Shown here piece after piece: positions 43,128-51,723 of a stretch of DNA of 64,000 nucleotides. The first letter of the stretch is position 1; each line of letters begins with the position of its first letter. This DNA is from Geodermatophilus obscurus (lineage in GTDB: Bacteria > Actinomycetota > Actinomycetes > Mycobacteriales > Geodermatophilaceae): the NCBI RefSeq assembly GCF_900115395.1, contig NZ_FOWE01000003.1, positions 124,001 to 188,000 on the forward strand. The letters are read 5' to 3'. The position numbers and the translations under genes are program-made. The notes beneath the pieces were generated by a model. That model searched no databases, was not told the origin of the DNA, and was given only the letters and a program-made list of their open reading frames with translations.

Positions 43128-44770
43128 TGGCGACCGTTCTCGACCACCGCCGCGCCGAGGCCGTCGGCGCACCGGACTCGCAGGGCCCCGCGGTCCCGAG
43201 GCGGACCAGGATCCCGGCCGGGCCGGTGCTGCTCGTGGTCCTCTTGGCGGTCTCCGGCCTCGTGCACAGCTGGAACGCCTACCAGTCCCCAGGCACCACG
43301 GTGACCGACGACGAGGGCACCTACGTGTCCCAGGCCTGGGCGCTGGTCAACTTGGGGGAACTGGCCAACTACACCTACTGGTACGACCACCCACCGGTCG
43401 GCTGGATGATGCTGGCCGGGTACGCCTGGCTCACCGACGGCTTCGACCGGCTGCCCGCGGCGATCATGGTCGGCCGGGAGTTCATGCTGGTCATGAAGCT
43501 GGTCACCGTCGCCCTGCTGTACGGCCTGGCGCGACGGCTGGGGATCGGCCGGACCTTCACGGCTATCGGGATCCTGCTCGTCGCGGTCAACCCGCTCGCG
43601 CTGTTCTTCCAGCGGTTGACCCTGCTGGACAACATCGCCGTGCCGTGGGTGCTGGCGGCCTTCTTCCTCGCGGCCTCCCCACGCCGGCGGCTGGGTGAGC
43701 AGGCGGCCAGCGCGGTGTGCTTCGCGGTGGCCGTGCTGACCAAGGAGACGCTCCTGCTGCTCCTGCCGGCGCTCGTGTACGTCATGTGGCAGCACAGTGC
43801 CCGGCGCACGCGCCCGTACGTGGTCGTCGTCGTGACCACGTTGTTCGCGACCACGGTCCTCGTGTACCCGCTGTTCGCACTCCTCAAGGGAGAACTGCTC
43901 CCGGGTGAGGGGCACGTCAGCCTCTGGGACGCGGTGCGGTGGCAGTTGGTCGAGCGGCAGAGCAGCGGGAGCGTCTTCGACCCGCAGTCGCCGGCAGCCG
44001 GCTTCGTCAGCATCTGGCGGGGTCTGGACCTGTATTTCCTGGCGCTGGCGCTGGCCGCCATCCCGGTCGCCCTCCTGCAGCGGAAGCTCCGGCCGGTGGC
44101 GCTCGTGCTCGTCATCCAGGGGCTCGCGCTCCTCCGCGGTGGCTACCTGCCCCTGGCCCACCCGGTGGCTGCGCTGCCCTTCGCGGCACTGGTGGTCGCC
44201 GGGGTCCTGGACGGCATCTGGCGGAGCCGGTTCCCGGTGTCCTCCTGGCTCGGGAGGTGGGCGTCCCGCGTGCCGTCCCTCCCGCGGATGGCACCGGCGC
44301 TGTCCGTCGCCGTGATCCTCGGACTGCTGCTGACCTTCGCTGCCGGGGTCGTGTGGCCGAGGTGGCTGCCGCAGGTGCAGGCCCTCGCCACGGAGCAGGA
44401 CAACACCTCGACCGAGGAGGTGACGGCGTGGGCCGCGGAGAACCTGCCTCGGGACGCGATCGTCCTCGTGGGCCACGGGGTCTGGGTCGACCTGGTGCAG
44501 CAGGGATTCAGCACCGAGAACATCATCTGGTACTACAAGCCGGACACCGACCCCGAGGTGAGCCAGCGGTTGCCCAACAACTGGCGGGACATCGGCTACC
44601 TCATCTCCAACGTCGAGATGCGGGCGACGGTCGACTCGGTGACGGGCACGACGGACAGCGCGACCATCGAGACCACCATCGAGGCGTTCGAGAACTCGGA
44701 GGTCATCGCCTCCTTCGGCGAGGGTGGCGAGGAGATCATCGTCCACCGGGTCGACCCGACCCGTGAGTGA
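43127..44770 (+). CDS. Polytopic glycosyltransferase (GT39/GT83-like, ArnT/PMT fold)
   Basis: This 547-residue membrane protein has about ten hydrophobic helices. The first extracytoplasmic loop carries DDEGTYVSQAW, the acidic catalytic motif of GT-C enzymes, followed by YWYDHPPVGWMM, typical of PMT_2-type transferases that use polyprenyl-phosphate sugars. A soluble C-terminal region of about 120 residues ends the protein. ATG 43127 shares a base with the previous stop (TGATG) and has GGAGG seven bases upstream. The first domain of the preceding fusion could make the polyprenyl-phosphate sugar donor it needs; this functional link is inference. Confidence 0.82.
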   Translation: MATVLDHRRAEAVGAPDSQGPAVPRRTRIPAGPVLLVVLLAVSGLVHSWNAYQSPGTTVTDDEGTYVSQAWALVNLGELANYTYWYDHPPVGWMMLAGYAWLTDGFDRLPAAIMVGREFMLVMKLVTVALLYGLARRLGIGRTFTAIGILLVAVNPLALFFQRLTLLDNIAVPWVLAAFFLAASPRRRLGEQAASAVCFAVAVLTKETLLLLLPALVYVMWQHSARRTRPYVVVVVTTLFATTVLVYPLFALLKGELLPGEGHVSLWDAVRWQLVERQSSGSVFDPQSPAAGFVSIWRGLDLYFLALALAAIPVALLQRKLRPVALVLVIQGLALLRGGYLPLAHPVAALPFAALVVAGVLDGIWRSRFPVSSWLGRWASRVPSLPRMAPALSVAVILGLLLTFAAGVVWPRWLPQVQALATEQDNTSTEEVTAWAAENLPRDAIVLVGHGVWVDLVQQGFSTENIIWYYKPDTDPEVSQRLPNNWRDIGYLISNVEMRATVDSVTGTTDSATIETTIEAFENSEVIASFGEGGEEIIVHRVDPTRE

Positions 44771-45926
44771 CGGGCAGCGACGGATGCCGGGCGGCGCTCC
44801 GGCGACCTCCGCCGGAGCGCGCCTCCTGCAGTCGGGGAGGGGAGCGACGGCACGGGGCCTCCGCAGGCTGGCGCCGCTGCTGACGGCCCTGCTGCTGGTG
44901 GCCTGCGTCGCCGATCCGACCACGAGCAGTGGCGGTCGCGTGACACGGGCCGACGCCGCGCGAGAGGCTGCCGAGGCGTTCCTGGACACCTACGTGGACG
45001 CCGACGGTCGCGTCGTCCGGCGCGACCAGGGCGGGGACACCGTGAGCGAGGGGCAGGCCTACGGGCTGCTCCTGGCCCAGGTGGCCGCGGACGACGAGGC
45101 CTTCGCCCGCATCTGGGGGTGGACCGCCGGCAACCTGCAGCAGCCCGACGGCTTGCTCGCGTGGCGGCTGCAGGGGGACCGGGTCGTGGACGCCAACCCC
45201 GCGAGCGACGCCGACGTGCTCGCCGCCTGGGCACTTCTCCGACAGGGAGGCCAGTATCGCGAGCCCGGGTTGCGTCTCGCCGCCGCGGTGCTGGGTGCAG
45301 AGGTCGTCGAGATGCCCGGCACCGGTCCGGTGCTCGCCGCGGGACCGTGGGCGACGGGGGCCCCCGCGACCCTCAACCCCAGCTACTGGGCGCCGGGGGT
45401 CTTCGTGGACCTGGCCGGCTGGACGGGCGACACACGCTGGGCCCAGTTGGCCGACGTCGCCGTGGAGGTGACCGAGACCCTCACCGACCACGGGCGCCTG
45501 CTCCCGCCCGACTGGGCCCGGGTCGACGGGGAGGTGGTGTCCGCGACACCTGCGCCCGACGGTTCGACGCCAGAGGCCCAGTACGGTCTGGATGCCCAGC
45601 GCCTGCTGGTGTGGCTCTCAGCGGCCTGCGACGCGCCGGTCCGTGCCCTGGCGGCACGGTCGTTGCCCCTGCTCGAGGCATCCGACCGGGCCGCCGCACT
45701 GCGCCTCCGGCCCACCGGGGAGGTCCTCGACGACCGCGTGGGCGCGCTTCCGCTCGTGGCGAGCGCCGCTGCCGCGGACGCAGCGGGCCGGGAGGCCGAT
45801 CGTGACCGGTTCCTCGACCGGGCCGCAGAGGTCGACGCGGAGTACCCCAGCTACTACCAGGGGGCCTGGGTGGCCCTCGGGCGGGCGATCCTCACCACTG
45901 ACCTCCTCGACCCCTGCGCGCGGTGA
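44763..45926 (+). CDS. Glycoside hydrolase family 8 lipoprotein or secreted glucanase
   Basis: This 387-residue GH8 enzyme has the family's catalytic glutamate block TVSEGQAYGLLLAQVA (near residue 100) and the PROSITE-like ASDADVLAAWALL with the catalytic aspartate. The C-terminal SYYQGAWVALGRA is also typical. The N-terminus has a hydrophobic stretch ending LLTALLLVACVAD, a possible lipobox, so the enzyme is probably outside the membrane. GH8 glucanases (BcsZ) accompany cellulose synthases and trim nascent beta-glucan, which fits the neighbouring processive GT2. GTG 44763 overlaps the previous gene by eight bases; ATG 44784 is an alternative. Confidence 0.87.
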   Translation: MSDGQRRMPGGAPATSAGARLLQSGRGATARGLRRLAPLLTALLLVACVADPTTSSGGRVTRADAAREAAEAFLDTYVDADGRVVRRDQGGDTVSEGQAYGLLLAQVAADDEAFARIWGWTAGNLQQPDGLLAWRLQGDRVVDANPASDADVLAAWALLRQGGQYREPGLRLAAAVLGAEVVEMPGTGPVLAAGPWATGAPATLNPSYWAPGVFVDLAGWTGDTRWAQLADVAVEVTETLTDHGRLLPPDWARVDGEVVSATPAPDGSTPEAQYGLDAQRLLVWLSAACDAPVRALAARSLPLLEASDRAAALRLRPTGEVLDDRVGALPLVASAAAADAAGREADRDRFLDRAAEVDAEYPSYYQGAWVALGRAILTTDLLDPCAR

Positions 45927-45952
45927 GGGTCACCCGGACGGCTCCCGTCACG

Positions 45953-46789
45953 TCACAGGGACGAGCGGGCACCATCTGAGGTGAGGTGGTCGGCGAAGGT
46001 CCGCGGCGGGCGGCCGAGCAGCGCGGTGAGCACCCGCGGGCTGCCGGTGAACCCGTGTGCCCGGTACTCGCCGAACATCGTCCGCAGGCAGCGGCGGGCG
46101 TAGCTGCCGTCGTCCGCGGGTGGGGCGGCGTCGACGGCGGTCACCGGCCGGCCGAGGTGCGCGCCCGCGATCCGGGCGACGTCGGGCGCGGTGAGCTCCT
46201 CGGGGCCGGCCGCCTCGAACGTGCCGCTGTCCAGGCCGTCCTCGGTGAGCAGCACGGCGGCGGTCTCGGCGACGTCGCGCAGGTCGACGAAGGACTGCGC
46301 GCGCTCCAGCCCCCACGGGCTGCGCAGCTCCCCGGTCCGCCCGGCCTCGGCGACGGCGGCGTCGAGGTTGTCGGCGTAGGCGCACGGCTGCAGAACCCGC
46401 CACCGGGCCCCGGTGCCCGCGACGACGCCGTCGAGGGCCTCCTCGACGCGGTCCTTGGCGGCGTGGTGCGGCATGACGCGGGCCTGCGGGCGCAGCACCG
46501 AGTGGTAGACCAGCCGGCGCACCCCGGCGCGGGCGGCGGCGCGCAGCACGGCCGGGGCGCCGGCCTCCTCGGCCGGGTCGACGTTCGGCCAGACAAGGTA
46601 CAGCGCGTCGGCGCCGGCCAGCGCGCCGGAGACGTCCCCGGTCAGGTCGGCGACGGCGACCTCCGCGCCGAGGGCCTCCAGCCCCGGACGCGGGGACCGC
46701 ACGACGGCCCGCACCCGCTCGCCCCGGGCCCGCAGCGCGCGGACGACCGCGGTGCCGGTGGGGCCGCCCGCGGCGGTCACGACGATCAC
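45953..46789 (-). CDS. NmrA-like NAD(P)-binding protein
   Basis: This 278-residue atypical short-chain dehydrogenase has a Rossmann motif VVTAAGGPTGTAVVRALRAR at its very start. Further matching blocks are VRRLVYHSVLRPQ, LQPCAYADNL, FVDLRDVAETAAVLL and TFEAAGPE, as in NmrA/HSCARG redox sensors and NAD(P)H-quinone reductase-like proteins. The usual YxxxK of classical SDRs is not obvious. The GTG overlaps the stop of the SpoIIE-type phosphatase gene (GTGA), so they are coupled. Function unknown. Confidence 0.83.
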   Translation of the reverse strand: MIVVTAAGGPTGTAVVRALRARGERVRAVVRSPRPGLEALGAEVAVADLTGDVSGALAGADALYLVWPNVDPAEEAGAPAVLRAAARAGVRRLVYHSVLRPQARVMPHHAAKDRVEEALDGVVAGTGARWRVLQPCAYADNLDAAVAEAGRTGELRSPWGLERAQSFVDLRDVAETAAVLLTEDGLDSGTFEAAGPEELTAPDVARIAGAHLGRPVTAVDAAPPADDGSYARRCLRTMFGEYRAHGFTGSPRVLTALLGRPPRTFADHLTSDGARSSL

Positions 46790-48894
46790 GCGGCCGGGTC
46801 CGGCGGGACGCCCTCGGGCACGTCCACCCGCCCGGCGGAGGCCGGCCGCGGCCGGTCCTGGCGGTGCAGGCGGACGGCGACGAGCGCGACGTCGTCCTCG
46901 GGGTGGGAGTCGACCATGCGCTCGACCAGCAGGTCGCACAGCTCGGGCAGCGGGCGGTCGGCCAGCTCGGCGAGCGCCGCGGTGAGCCGGGCCTGCCCCT
47001 CGTCGAGGTCGGAGTCGCGCCGCTCGACGAGGCCGTCGGTGTAGAGCAGCACCGTGGTCCCGCGCTCCAGGACCGCCACGGACTCCCGCCGCGGCCGGTC
47101 GGCGTCGACGCCCAGGAGCACGTCGGCGCGGTCCTCGGCCAGGACGGTCACCGCGCCGTCGGGTGCGAGCACGACCGGCGGCGGGTGGCCCGCGTTCGAC
47201 CACCGCAGCCGGGTGGTCCCGGCGCCGATCTCCGCCGGCACCTGCTCCAGGCGGGCGACGGCGGCGGTCACCAGGGTCGACAGCCGCAGCAGCCCCATGG
47301 ACCGGTCCAGGTCGCGCAGCACGTCGGCCGGTCCGGCGCCGGTGCCGATGGCGATCCCGCGCAGCAGGCTGCGCAGCTGGCCCATCGTGGCCGCGGCGGC
47401 GGTGTCGTGGCCGGCGACGTCACCGATGACCAGCGTGGTCGCCCCGTCGGGGGTGAGGAAGGCGTCGTACCAGTCGCCGCCGACCGCGGCCGCCTCGGCG
47501 GCAGGCAGGTACCGGACGACGATCTCGGCGTGGTCGGGCTCGGGCGGGGCAGTGAGCATCGAGCGCTGCAGCTCCAGGGCCAGCCGGCGCTGCGTCCCGT
47601 ACAGCCGCGCGTTGTCCAGCGCCATCCCCAGCCGGTCGGCGACGTCGCGCAGCGTCGCGACCTCCTGGCCGGTGGGCACCCGGCCGTCGGTGTAGAGGAG
47701 CGAGACCAGCCCCAGGGGACGGTGGCGGCCGCGCAGCGGGAGGGCGAGCGCGGCACTGGGGCGCAGCTCGGCGAGCAGCCGCCGCGGCTCGCCGGGCGGC
47801 GTCGTGGCCAGCGCCTGCTCCCCGCTGAGCTGCAGCACGTCCCCGGTGGACATGGTCCGGGTGACGGCGGGGATGGAGGTCAGCGACGGCAGCCGCGAGC
47901 GGGCGTAGCGCTCCAGCAGGTCCCGCCGGCCCTCGTCGGCGTGCCAGGTGCTCACCGCCTGCGCGTGCCCGTGCTCGTCGAAGACGCTGACGATGCAGGC
48001 GTCGGCGAGCACGGGGACCACCAGCCGGGGCACCTGCCCGGTCGCGACCTCGGCGTCGAGCGACCCGGCCAGCTCGGTGCTGACGCGCGCCACGGTGGCG
48101 ACGCGCTCGGCGGCGCGGCGCAGCTTCTCCTGGGCGCGGACGCGTTCGGTGACCTCCAGGAAGTACACCGACAGCCCGTCGGACGTGGGCCAGGCGCGGA
48201 CCTCGTACCAGCCGTCGAGCGGGGCGGGGTAGTAGGCGTCGAAGGTGACCGGCTCACCGGTCGTGACCGCACGCCGGTAGGCCTCCTCGAACTCCGACCC
48301 CACCGCCGCCGGGAACGCCTCCCACAGGACCTCGCCGATCAGCTCGTCGCGGTGCCGGTCCAGCATGCGCTCGGCCTCGGCGTTCACCTGGGTGAAGCGC
48401 CACTCGCGGGTGAGCGCGTAGAAGCCCGCGGGCATCGACTCCAGGACGCGGACCACGCCGAGCTGGTCGGTGACGTCGGAGGCGGCGCCGAGCAGGCGGG
48501 TGGCGGCACCGGTGGCGTCGCTCAGGATCCGGCCGCGGGCGGAGATCCACCGCGTGGCGCCGCCGGGGACCAGCACCCGGAACAGGGCGTCGAAGCCGTC
48601 ACGGGTGTCGATGGCGCGCTGGACGGCGGCCGTGACGTCGTCCCGGTCCTCGGGGTGCACGCGGCGGGTGAACGTCTCGAGGCCGGGCCCGGACGGCGTC
48701 GCGTCGTCCCCGAACACGGTGGCCAGGCGCTCGTCGCGTTCGAGGACCCCGCTGACGAGGTCCCAGTCGAACGTGCCGATGCCGGCGGCCTCCATGGCGA
48801 GTTCGGTGCGCAGCGCCGCCGCGATCTCGTCGACGTGCTGCTCGGCCTGCCGCGGATCCGCGTGGAGCGGGTCACGTCCTCCTGAGTCGCCCAC
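46786..48894 (-). CDS. PAS-PAS-GAF-PP2C (SpoIIE/RsbU-type) phosphatase
   Basis: This 702-residue signalling phosphatase has a PAS domain with PAC motif (residues about 30-150, FTRRVHPEDRDDVTAAV), a second PAS (about 150-255), a GAF domain (about 270-430) and a C-terminal SpoIIE-type PP2C domain. The PP2C metal motifs are visible as GGDWYDAFL, VIGDVAGHDTAAAATMGQLR, NAGHPPPVVL, and HPEDDVALVAVR. Such proteins dephosphorylate anti-sigma-factor antagonists in the partner-switching stress response. No antagonist, kinase or sigma factor gene is adjacent. No membrane helix is seen. The GTG at 48894 is the best available start. Confidence 0.9.
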   Translation of the reverse strand: MGDSGGRDPLHADPRQAEQHVDEIAAALRTELAMEAAGIGTFDWDLVSGVLERDERLATVFGDDATPSGPGLETFTRRVHPEDRDDVTAAVQRAIDTRDGFDALFRVLVPGGATRWISARGRILSDATGAATRLLGAASDVTDQLGVVRVLESMPAGFYALTREWRFTQVNAEAERMLDRHRDELIGEVLWEAFPAAVGSEFEEAYRRAVTTGEPVTFDAYYPAPLDGWYEVRAWPTSDGLSVYFLEVTERVRAQEKLRRAAERVATVARVSTELAGSLDAEVATGQVPRLVVPVLADACIVSVFDEHGHAQAVSTWHADEGRRDLLERYARSRLPSLTSIPAVTRTMSTGDVLQLSGEQALATTPPGEPRRLLAELRPSAALALPLRGRHRPLGLVSLLYTDGRVPTGQEVATLRDVADRLGMALDNARLYGTQRRLALELQRSMLTAPPEPDHAEIVVRYLPAAEAAAVGGDWYDAFLTPDGATTLVIGDVAGHDTAAAATMGQLRSLLRGIAIGTGAGPADVLRDLDRSMGLLRLSTLVTAAVARLEQVPAEIGAGTTRLRWSNAGHPPPVVLAPDGAVTVLAEDRADVLLGVDADRPRRESVAVLERGTTVLLYTDGLVERRDSDLDEGQARLTAALAELADRPLPELCDLLVERMVDSHPEDDVALVAVRLHRQDRPRPASAGRVDVPEGVPPDPAA

Positions 48895-48965
48895 TGCGCC
48901 TTCCCGCTCGACCGCCCGGACGGATCCGTCCCGGTGTCTCGGAGACGCGATCGGCGGTCGTGTCT

Positions 48966-48993
48966 ACCCTACCGGTCCCGTTGTGGGCAACGG
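48966..48993 (-). promoter_or_regulatory. Possible promoter region of the PP2C gene with small inverted repeat
   Basis: On the minus strand TAGGGT (48971 down to 48966) fits a -10 box about 70 bases before the phosphatase start. Just upstream CCGTTG-TGGG-CAACGG (48978-48993) is a six-base inverted repeat that could bind a regulator. No convincing -35 is visible. Confidence 0.3.
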
Positions 48994-49090
48994 ATCGACC
49001 GGGTGTCACAGGCCGGGCGCTGCGTGCCTCCTGGTCGTGCTGGGTAGCAGGGCCGTGCAGCACGGGGGCCGGGCGACGGCTGGGGGACGC

Positions 49091-49264
49091 GTGCTGTGGT
49101 GGGTCTGGGTGCTCCTCGCGTGGAGCCTCCTGGCGGTGCTCCTGGGCGTCGTCCTCGGCAGGGCGCTCCGGACGGCGGATCGCCGGGAGAACCGCCGCGG
49201 CCGGGAGACCCGCGGGCAGGAGCCCGGGGAGCCGGAGGCCGAGGAGCGCCCCTGCGCCTCCTGA
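49091..49264 (+). CDS. Small single-span membrane peptide, full-length copy
   Basis: The 57-residue product has one hydrophobic helix (WVWVLLAWSLLAVLLGVVLG) followed by a charged tail (RALRTADRRENRRGRETRGQ, then an acidic end). No family is recognised. The GTG at 49091 has GGGGG upstream. The last 52 codons, plus seven bases beyond the stop, are duplicated 1.4 kb downstream with nine mismatches, and most differences leave the frame intact. This suggests that the peptide is or was expressed. Confidence 0.55.
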   Translation: MLWWVWVLLAWSLLAVLLGVVLGRALRTADRRENRRGRETRGQEPGEPEAEERPCAS

Positions 49265-49271
49265 CCGCCCG
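49109..49271 (+). repeat. 163-bp direct repeat, left copy
   Basis: This segment matches 50505-50667 with nine mismatches over 163 bases and no gaps. Homology begins at the seventh codon of the small membrane peptide and ends seven bases after its stop. The two copies bracket the GT14 gene and its promoter region, 1396 bases apart start to start. Confidence 0.9.
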
Positions 49272-49468
49272 CTTGGCACCACCGTCGAGGACGGCCGCTG
49301 TTCGACCGGCGCCCTCGGCGCTGCCGTCCACGGCGATGGCAGCCCCCGGACGGGATCCGATGGCACTGCTTAGCCGTTGAGCGACCTGGACCGGGTGTCG
49401 GGACGCAGGCTCGTCGGGTCCGGAACGGCGCTCACTAGCGTCTGCCTCCCGACGAAGGGTGGGAACCG

Positions 49469-50353
49469 GTGGACATCGCGTACGTGATCTCGGCCTATCG
49501 CCTTCCCCATCAACTCGTGCGACTCGTCTCGCGGCTCCAGGACGAGGGGGTCACTTTCCTCGTCCACGTGGACGCGAAGTCCGGGCACGAGGTGACGGGC
49601 CCGATCCTCGAGAAGCTGGGCGGCAGGCCGGACGTCCACCTTCTCGATCGTCATCCCTGTCACTGGGGGGACTTCGGGCACGTGGAAGCCTCCCTGAAGG
49701 GCATCAGGCGCATCGTCGAGCGCCGGATCCCCTGTGATCGGGTCGTGCTCCTGACTGGCCAGGACTATCCCGTCACGGACAGAGCGGCCATCAGGGAGTT
49801 CTTCGAGGCACACCCGGACAGTGAGTACCTCGAACACTTCCCACTCCCGCGCGAGGGGTGGTTCCGGGGCGGCATGCCCAGGTTGGAGCACTGGCACTTC
49901 TGGTGGGGAGGCAGGCACATCGAGCTGCCGGTGAACAGCCGCCGCATACCTGCCAAGCCGCAGTTCATCGGCAGGATCCTGCCGAAGAGGCGGCCGCTTC
50001 CCTCCGGGCTCCGGCCCTACGGGGGCGGCGGGTACTGGTCGCTCTCCAGAGAGGCCGTGGAGTACATCCATGCCTTCCTTGGGCAGGATCCCGCCTACTG
50101 CAGGTACTTCAGGCGGGTGTACATCCCGGACGAGATCTTCTTCCAGACGCTCCTGCTCAACTCCCCGCTCCGGGACCGCGTCGTCAACGACGACCTCCGG
50201 TACACCGTATGGCGCGACGATGCACGGAGCCCGGCGGTGTTGGGCGTCGGTGACGTCGCAGATATCCGGGCCTCACAGGCCCTTTTCGCCCGCAAGTTCG
50301 ACACGGGCGTGGATGCCCGAGTGCTCGACCTCCTCGATGAAGCGTGCCTGTAG
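49469..50353 (+). CDS. GT14-like beta-1,6-N-acetylglucosaminyltransferase (Core-2/I-branching family)
   Basis: This 294-residue glycosyltransferase resembles the Branch family of beta-GlcNAc or beta-xylosyl transferases. The N-terminus is IAYVISAYRLPHQLVRLV, the donor region is FLVHVDAKS, then VLLTGQDYPV, GGGYWSLSREAVEYI, and YIPDEIFFQTLLLNSP with the presumed catalytic glutamate. No signal or membrane helix is seen. The gene has visibly lower GC and different codon use (TAT, CTT, ATC-rich) than the flanks, ends in TAG, and lies between the two copies of a 163-bp direct repeat. This suggests acquisition by transfer. A TAGCGT box (49436-49441) may be its -10. Confidence 0.85.
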   Translation: MDIAYVISAYRLPHQLVRLVSRLQDEGVTFLVHVDAKSGHEVTGPILEKLGGRPDVHLLDRHPCHWGDFGHVEASLKGIRRIVERRIPCDRVVLLTGQDYPVTDRAAIREFFEAHPDSEYLEHFPLPREGWFRGGMPRLEHWHFWWGGRHIELPVNSRRIPAKPQFIGRILPKRRPLPSGLRPYGGGGYWSLSREAVEYIHAFLGQDPAYCRYFRRVYIPDEIFFQTLLLNSPLRDRVVNDDLRYTVWRDDARSPAVLGVGDVADIRASQALFARKFDTGVDARVLDLLDEACL

Positions 50354-50504
50354 GTCGGTCGTCGTCCGTGTCCCCGGAAGGAGACCATCCGCAATGCGAA
50401 GACATCATGGGCGACCGGTCCGGCGCCGAGCCGTCGACTGAATCGGCCAGCCAACGTCTGTTGGCGGTCGGTGTGGGGCGCGCCGCGGCATCGATGACGG
50501 TCGA

Positions 50505-50660
50505 GTGCTCCTAGCGTGCAGTGTCCTGGCGGTGTTCCTGGGCGTCCTCCTCGGCAGGGCGCTCCGGACGGCGGATCGCCGGGAGAACCGCCGCGGCCGG
50601 GAGGCCCGCGGGCAGGAGCGCGGGGAGCCGGAGGCCGAGGAGCGGCCCTGCGCCTCCTGA
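50505..50660 (+). CDS. Small membrane peptide, truncated duplicate
   Basis: A GTG at 50505 opens a 51-residue frame that lacks the first six residues of the peptide at 49091-49264 but otherwise follows it to the same stop (VFLGVLLGRALRTADRRENR in the middle). There is no ribosome-binding site or recognisable promoter at the new N-terminus. It may be an untranslated duplication scar; the preserved frame keeps translation possible. Confidence 0.4.
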   Translation: MLLACSVLAVFLGVLLGRALRTADRRENRRGREARGQERGEPEAEERPCAS

Positions 50661-50667
50661 CCGCCCG
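50505..50667 (+). repeat. 163-bp direct repeat, right copy
   Basis: This is the second copy of the segment at 49109-49271. It starts abruptly within the coding sequence of the small membrane peptide and ends seven bases after its stop codon, where similarity is lost. Together with the left copy it frames 1.2 kb carrying the GT14 gene. Confidence 0.9.
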
Positions 50668-50679
50668 TCGCCGCTCGGG

Positions 50680-51576
50680 TCAGTCGGTCGGGCCGAAGAC
50701 GGCGACGCACCCGCCGGAGGTCCCGTCGTCGAGCCGGCCACCGCAGGTGGAGCCGTAGGTCTCGTAGGGGTCGCCGACCGGCGTGTCCCAGAAGAGGTCG
50801 TCGCACGCCGTCATGTCGCCGTCGCGGCAGTCGGCGGCCAGGCCGGCGAACTGTGGGTCGTGGCCGCGGTCCCCAGGTGCCGGTGGCTCCGTCGGCACCC
50901 CGGTGCCGCTGTACCCCGCGGCCGGCCCGTCGGTGATCAGCACGGACCCCTCGATGAGCGCCAGTGTCACCGTGGCGACCACCGCCAGGACGGCGACCGG
51001 AGCCAGGGCCGCGGTGAGCAGCCCGGTCGGGACGGCCTGCGCAGGGGCTGCCGAACTCACCCAGCCGGCCTGCGGCGACCACACCGGCGGCGGGACCGGC
51101 GGCCGCCGGGCGGCGAGCCAGCCGGCGACGGCGGGCCGGGCCGCCAGCACCAGGCGCACGACCGGGAGCGCCAGCAGGGTCATCAGGACCAGCACCCCGA
51201 CGAGGTCGGCCACGGGGTCGGCCGACCGCCGGACGGCGACGTCGACGACGGCGACGAGCAGCAGCAGGCCGACCAGCGCGGCCTCGACCAGCCCGGTGAC
51301 CAGCAGGACCGTGCGGCCGCCCCCGCGCAGGAGGAGGAGCCCGCCGAGCAGGTCGAGGCCGGCCAGGGAGCAGACGGCCAGGCACACCAGGGCGGCGACG
51401 CCGACGCCACCGCCCGGGGACAGGCCGACCAGGGCGGCGACGATGACGACGACGACCAGCGCGAGGAGCAGGCCGGCCTGCACGAACGCGAGGACCGCGG
51501 CGCCGAGCGCGGGGCCGGGGCGGGCGGGTGCCGGCGCCGGCTCCCCGCCGGGTCGCACGCCGTACCGGTCGCTCAT
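50680..51576 (-). CDS. Hypothetical membrane protein with cysteine-rich C-terminal domain
   Basis: This 298-residue protein has a Pro/Ala-rich N-terminus and four to six hydrophobic helices between residues about 25 and 200. A C-terminal extracytoplasmic region of about 75 residues has four cysteines in the pattern LAADCRDGDMTACDDLFW and YGSTCGGR with GGCVAVFG. I have seen this C-terminal pattern in other actinobacterial proteins of unknown function. ATG 51576 was chosen as the first start before the hydrophobic part. No role can be assigned. Confidence 0.7.
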   Translation of the reverse strand: MSDRYGVRPGGEPAPAPARPGPALGAAVLAFVQAGLLLALVVVVIVAALVGLSPGGGVGVAALVCLAVCSLAGLDLLGGLLLLRGGGRTVLLVTGLVEAALVGLLLLVAVVDVAVRRSADPVADLVGVLVLMTLLALPVVRLVLAARPAVAGWLAARRPPVPPPVWSPQAGWVSSAAPAQAVPTGLLTAALAPVAVLAVVATVTLALIEGSVLITDGPAAGYSGTGVPTEPPAPGDRGHDPQFAGLAADCRDGDMTACDDLFWDTPVGDPYETYGSTCGGRLDDGTSGGCVAVFGPTD

Positions 51577-51723
51577 GCCGCGTTCCCCGTCCTGCCGCGA
51601 CGGAGCGGTCCCGTCGTCAGGCGGCCAGGATCCGTGGCGGCACCCGGGGCGGTCAACGCGCCACGCGCCGCCTCCGCAGGCCGGTCGACGTCTGCGGTGC
51701 GTGCGGTGGGTGACCATGGAGCC

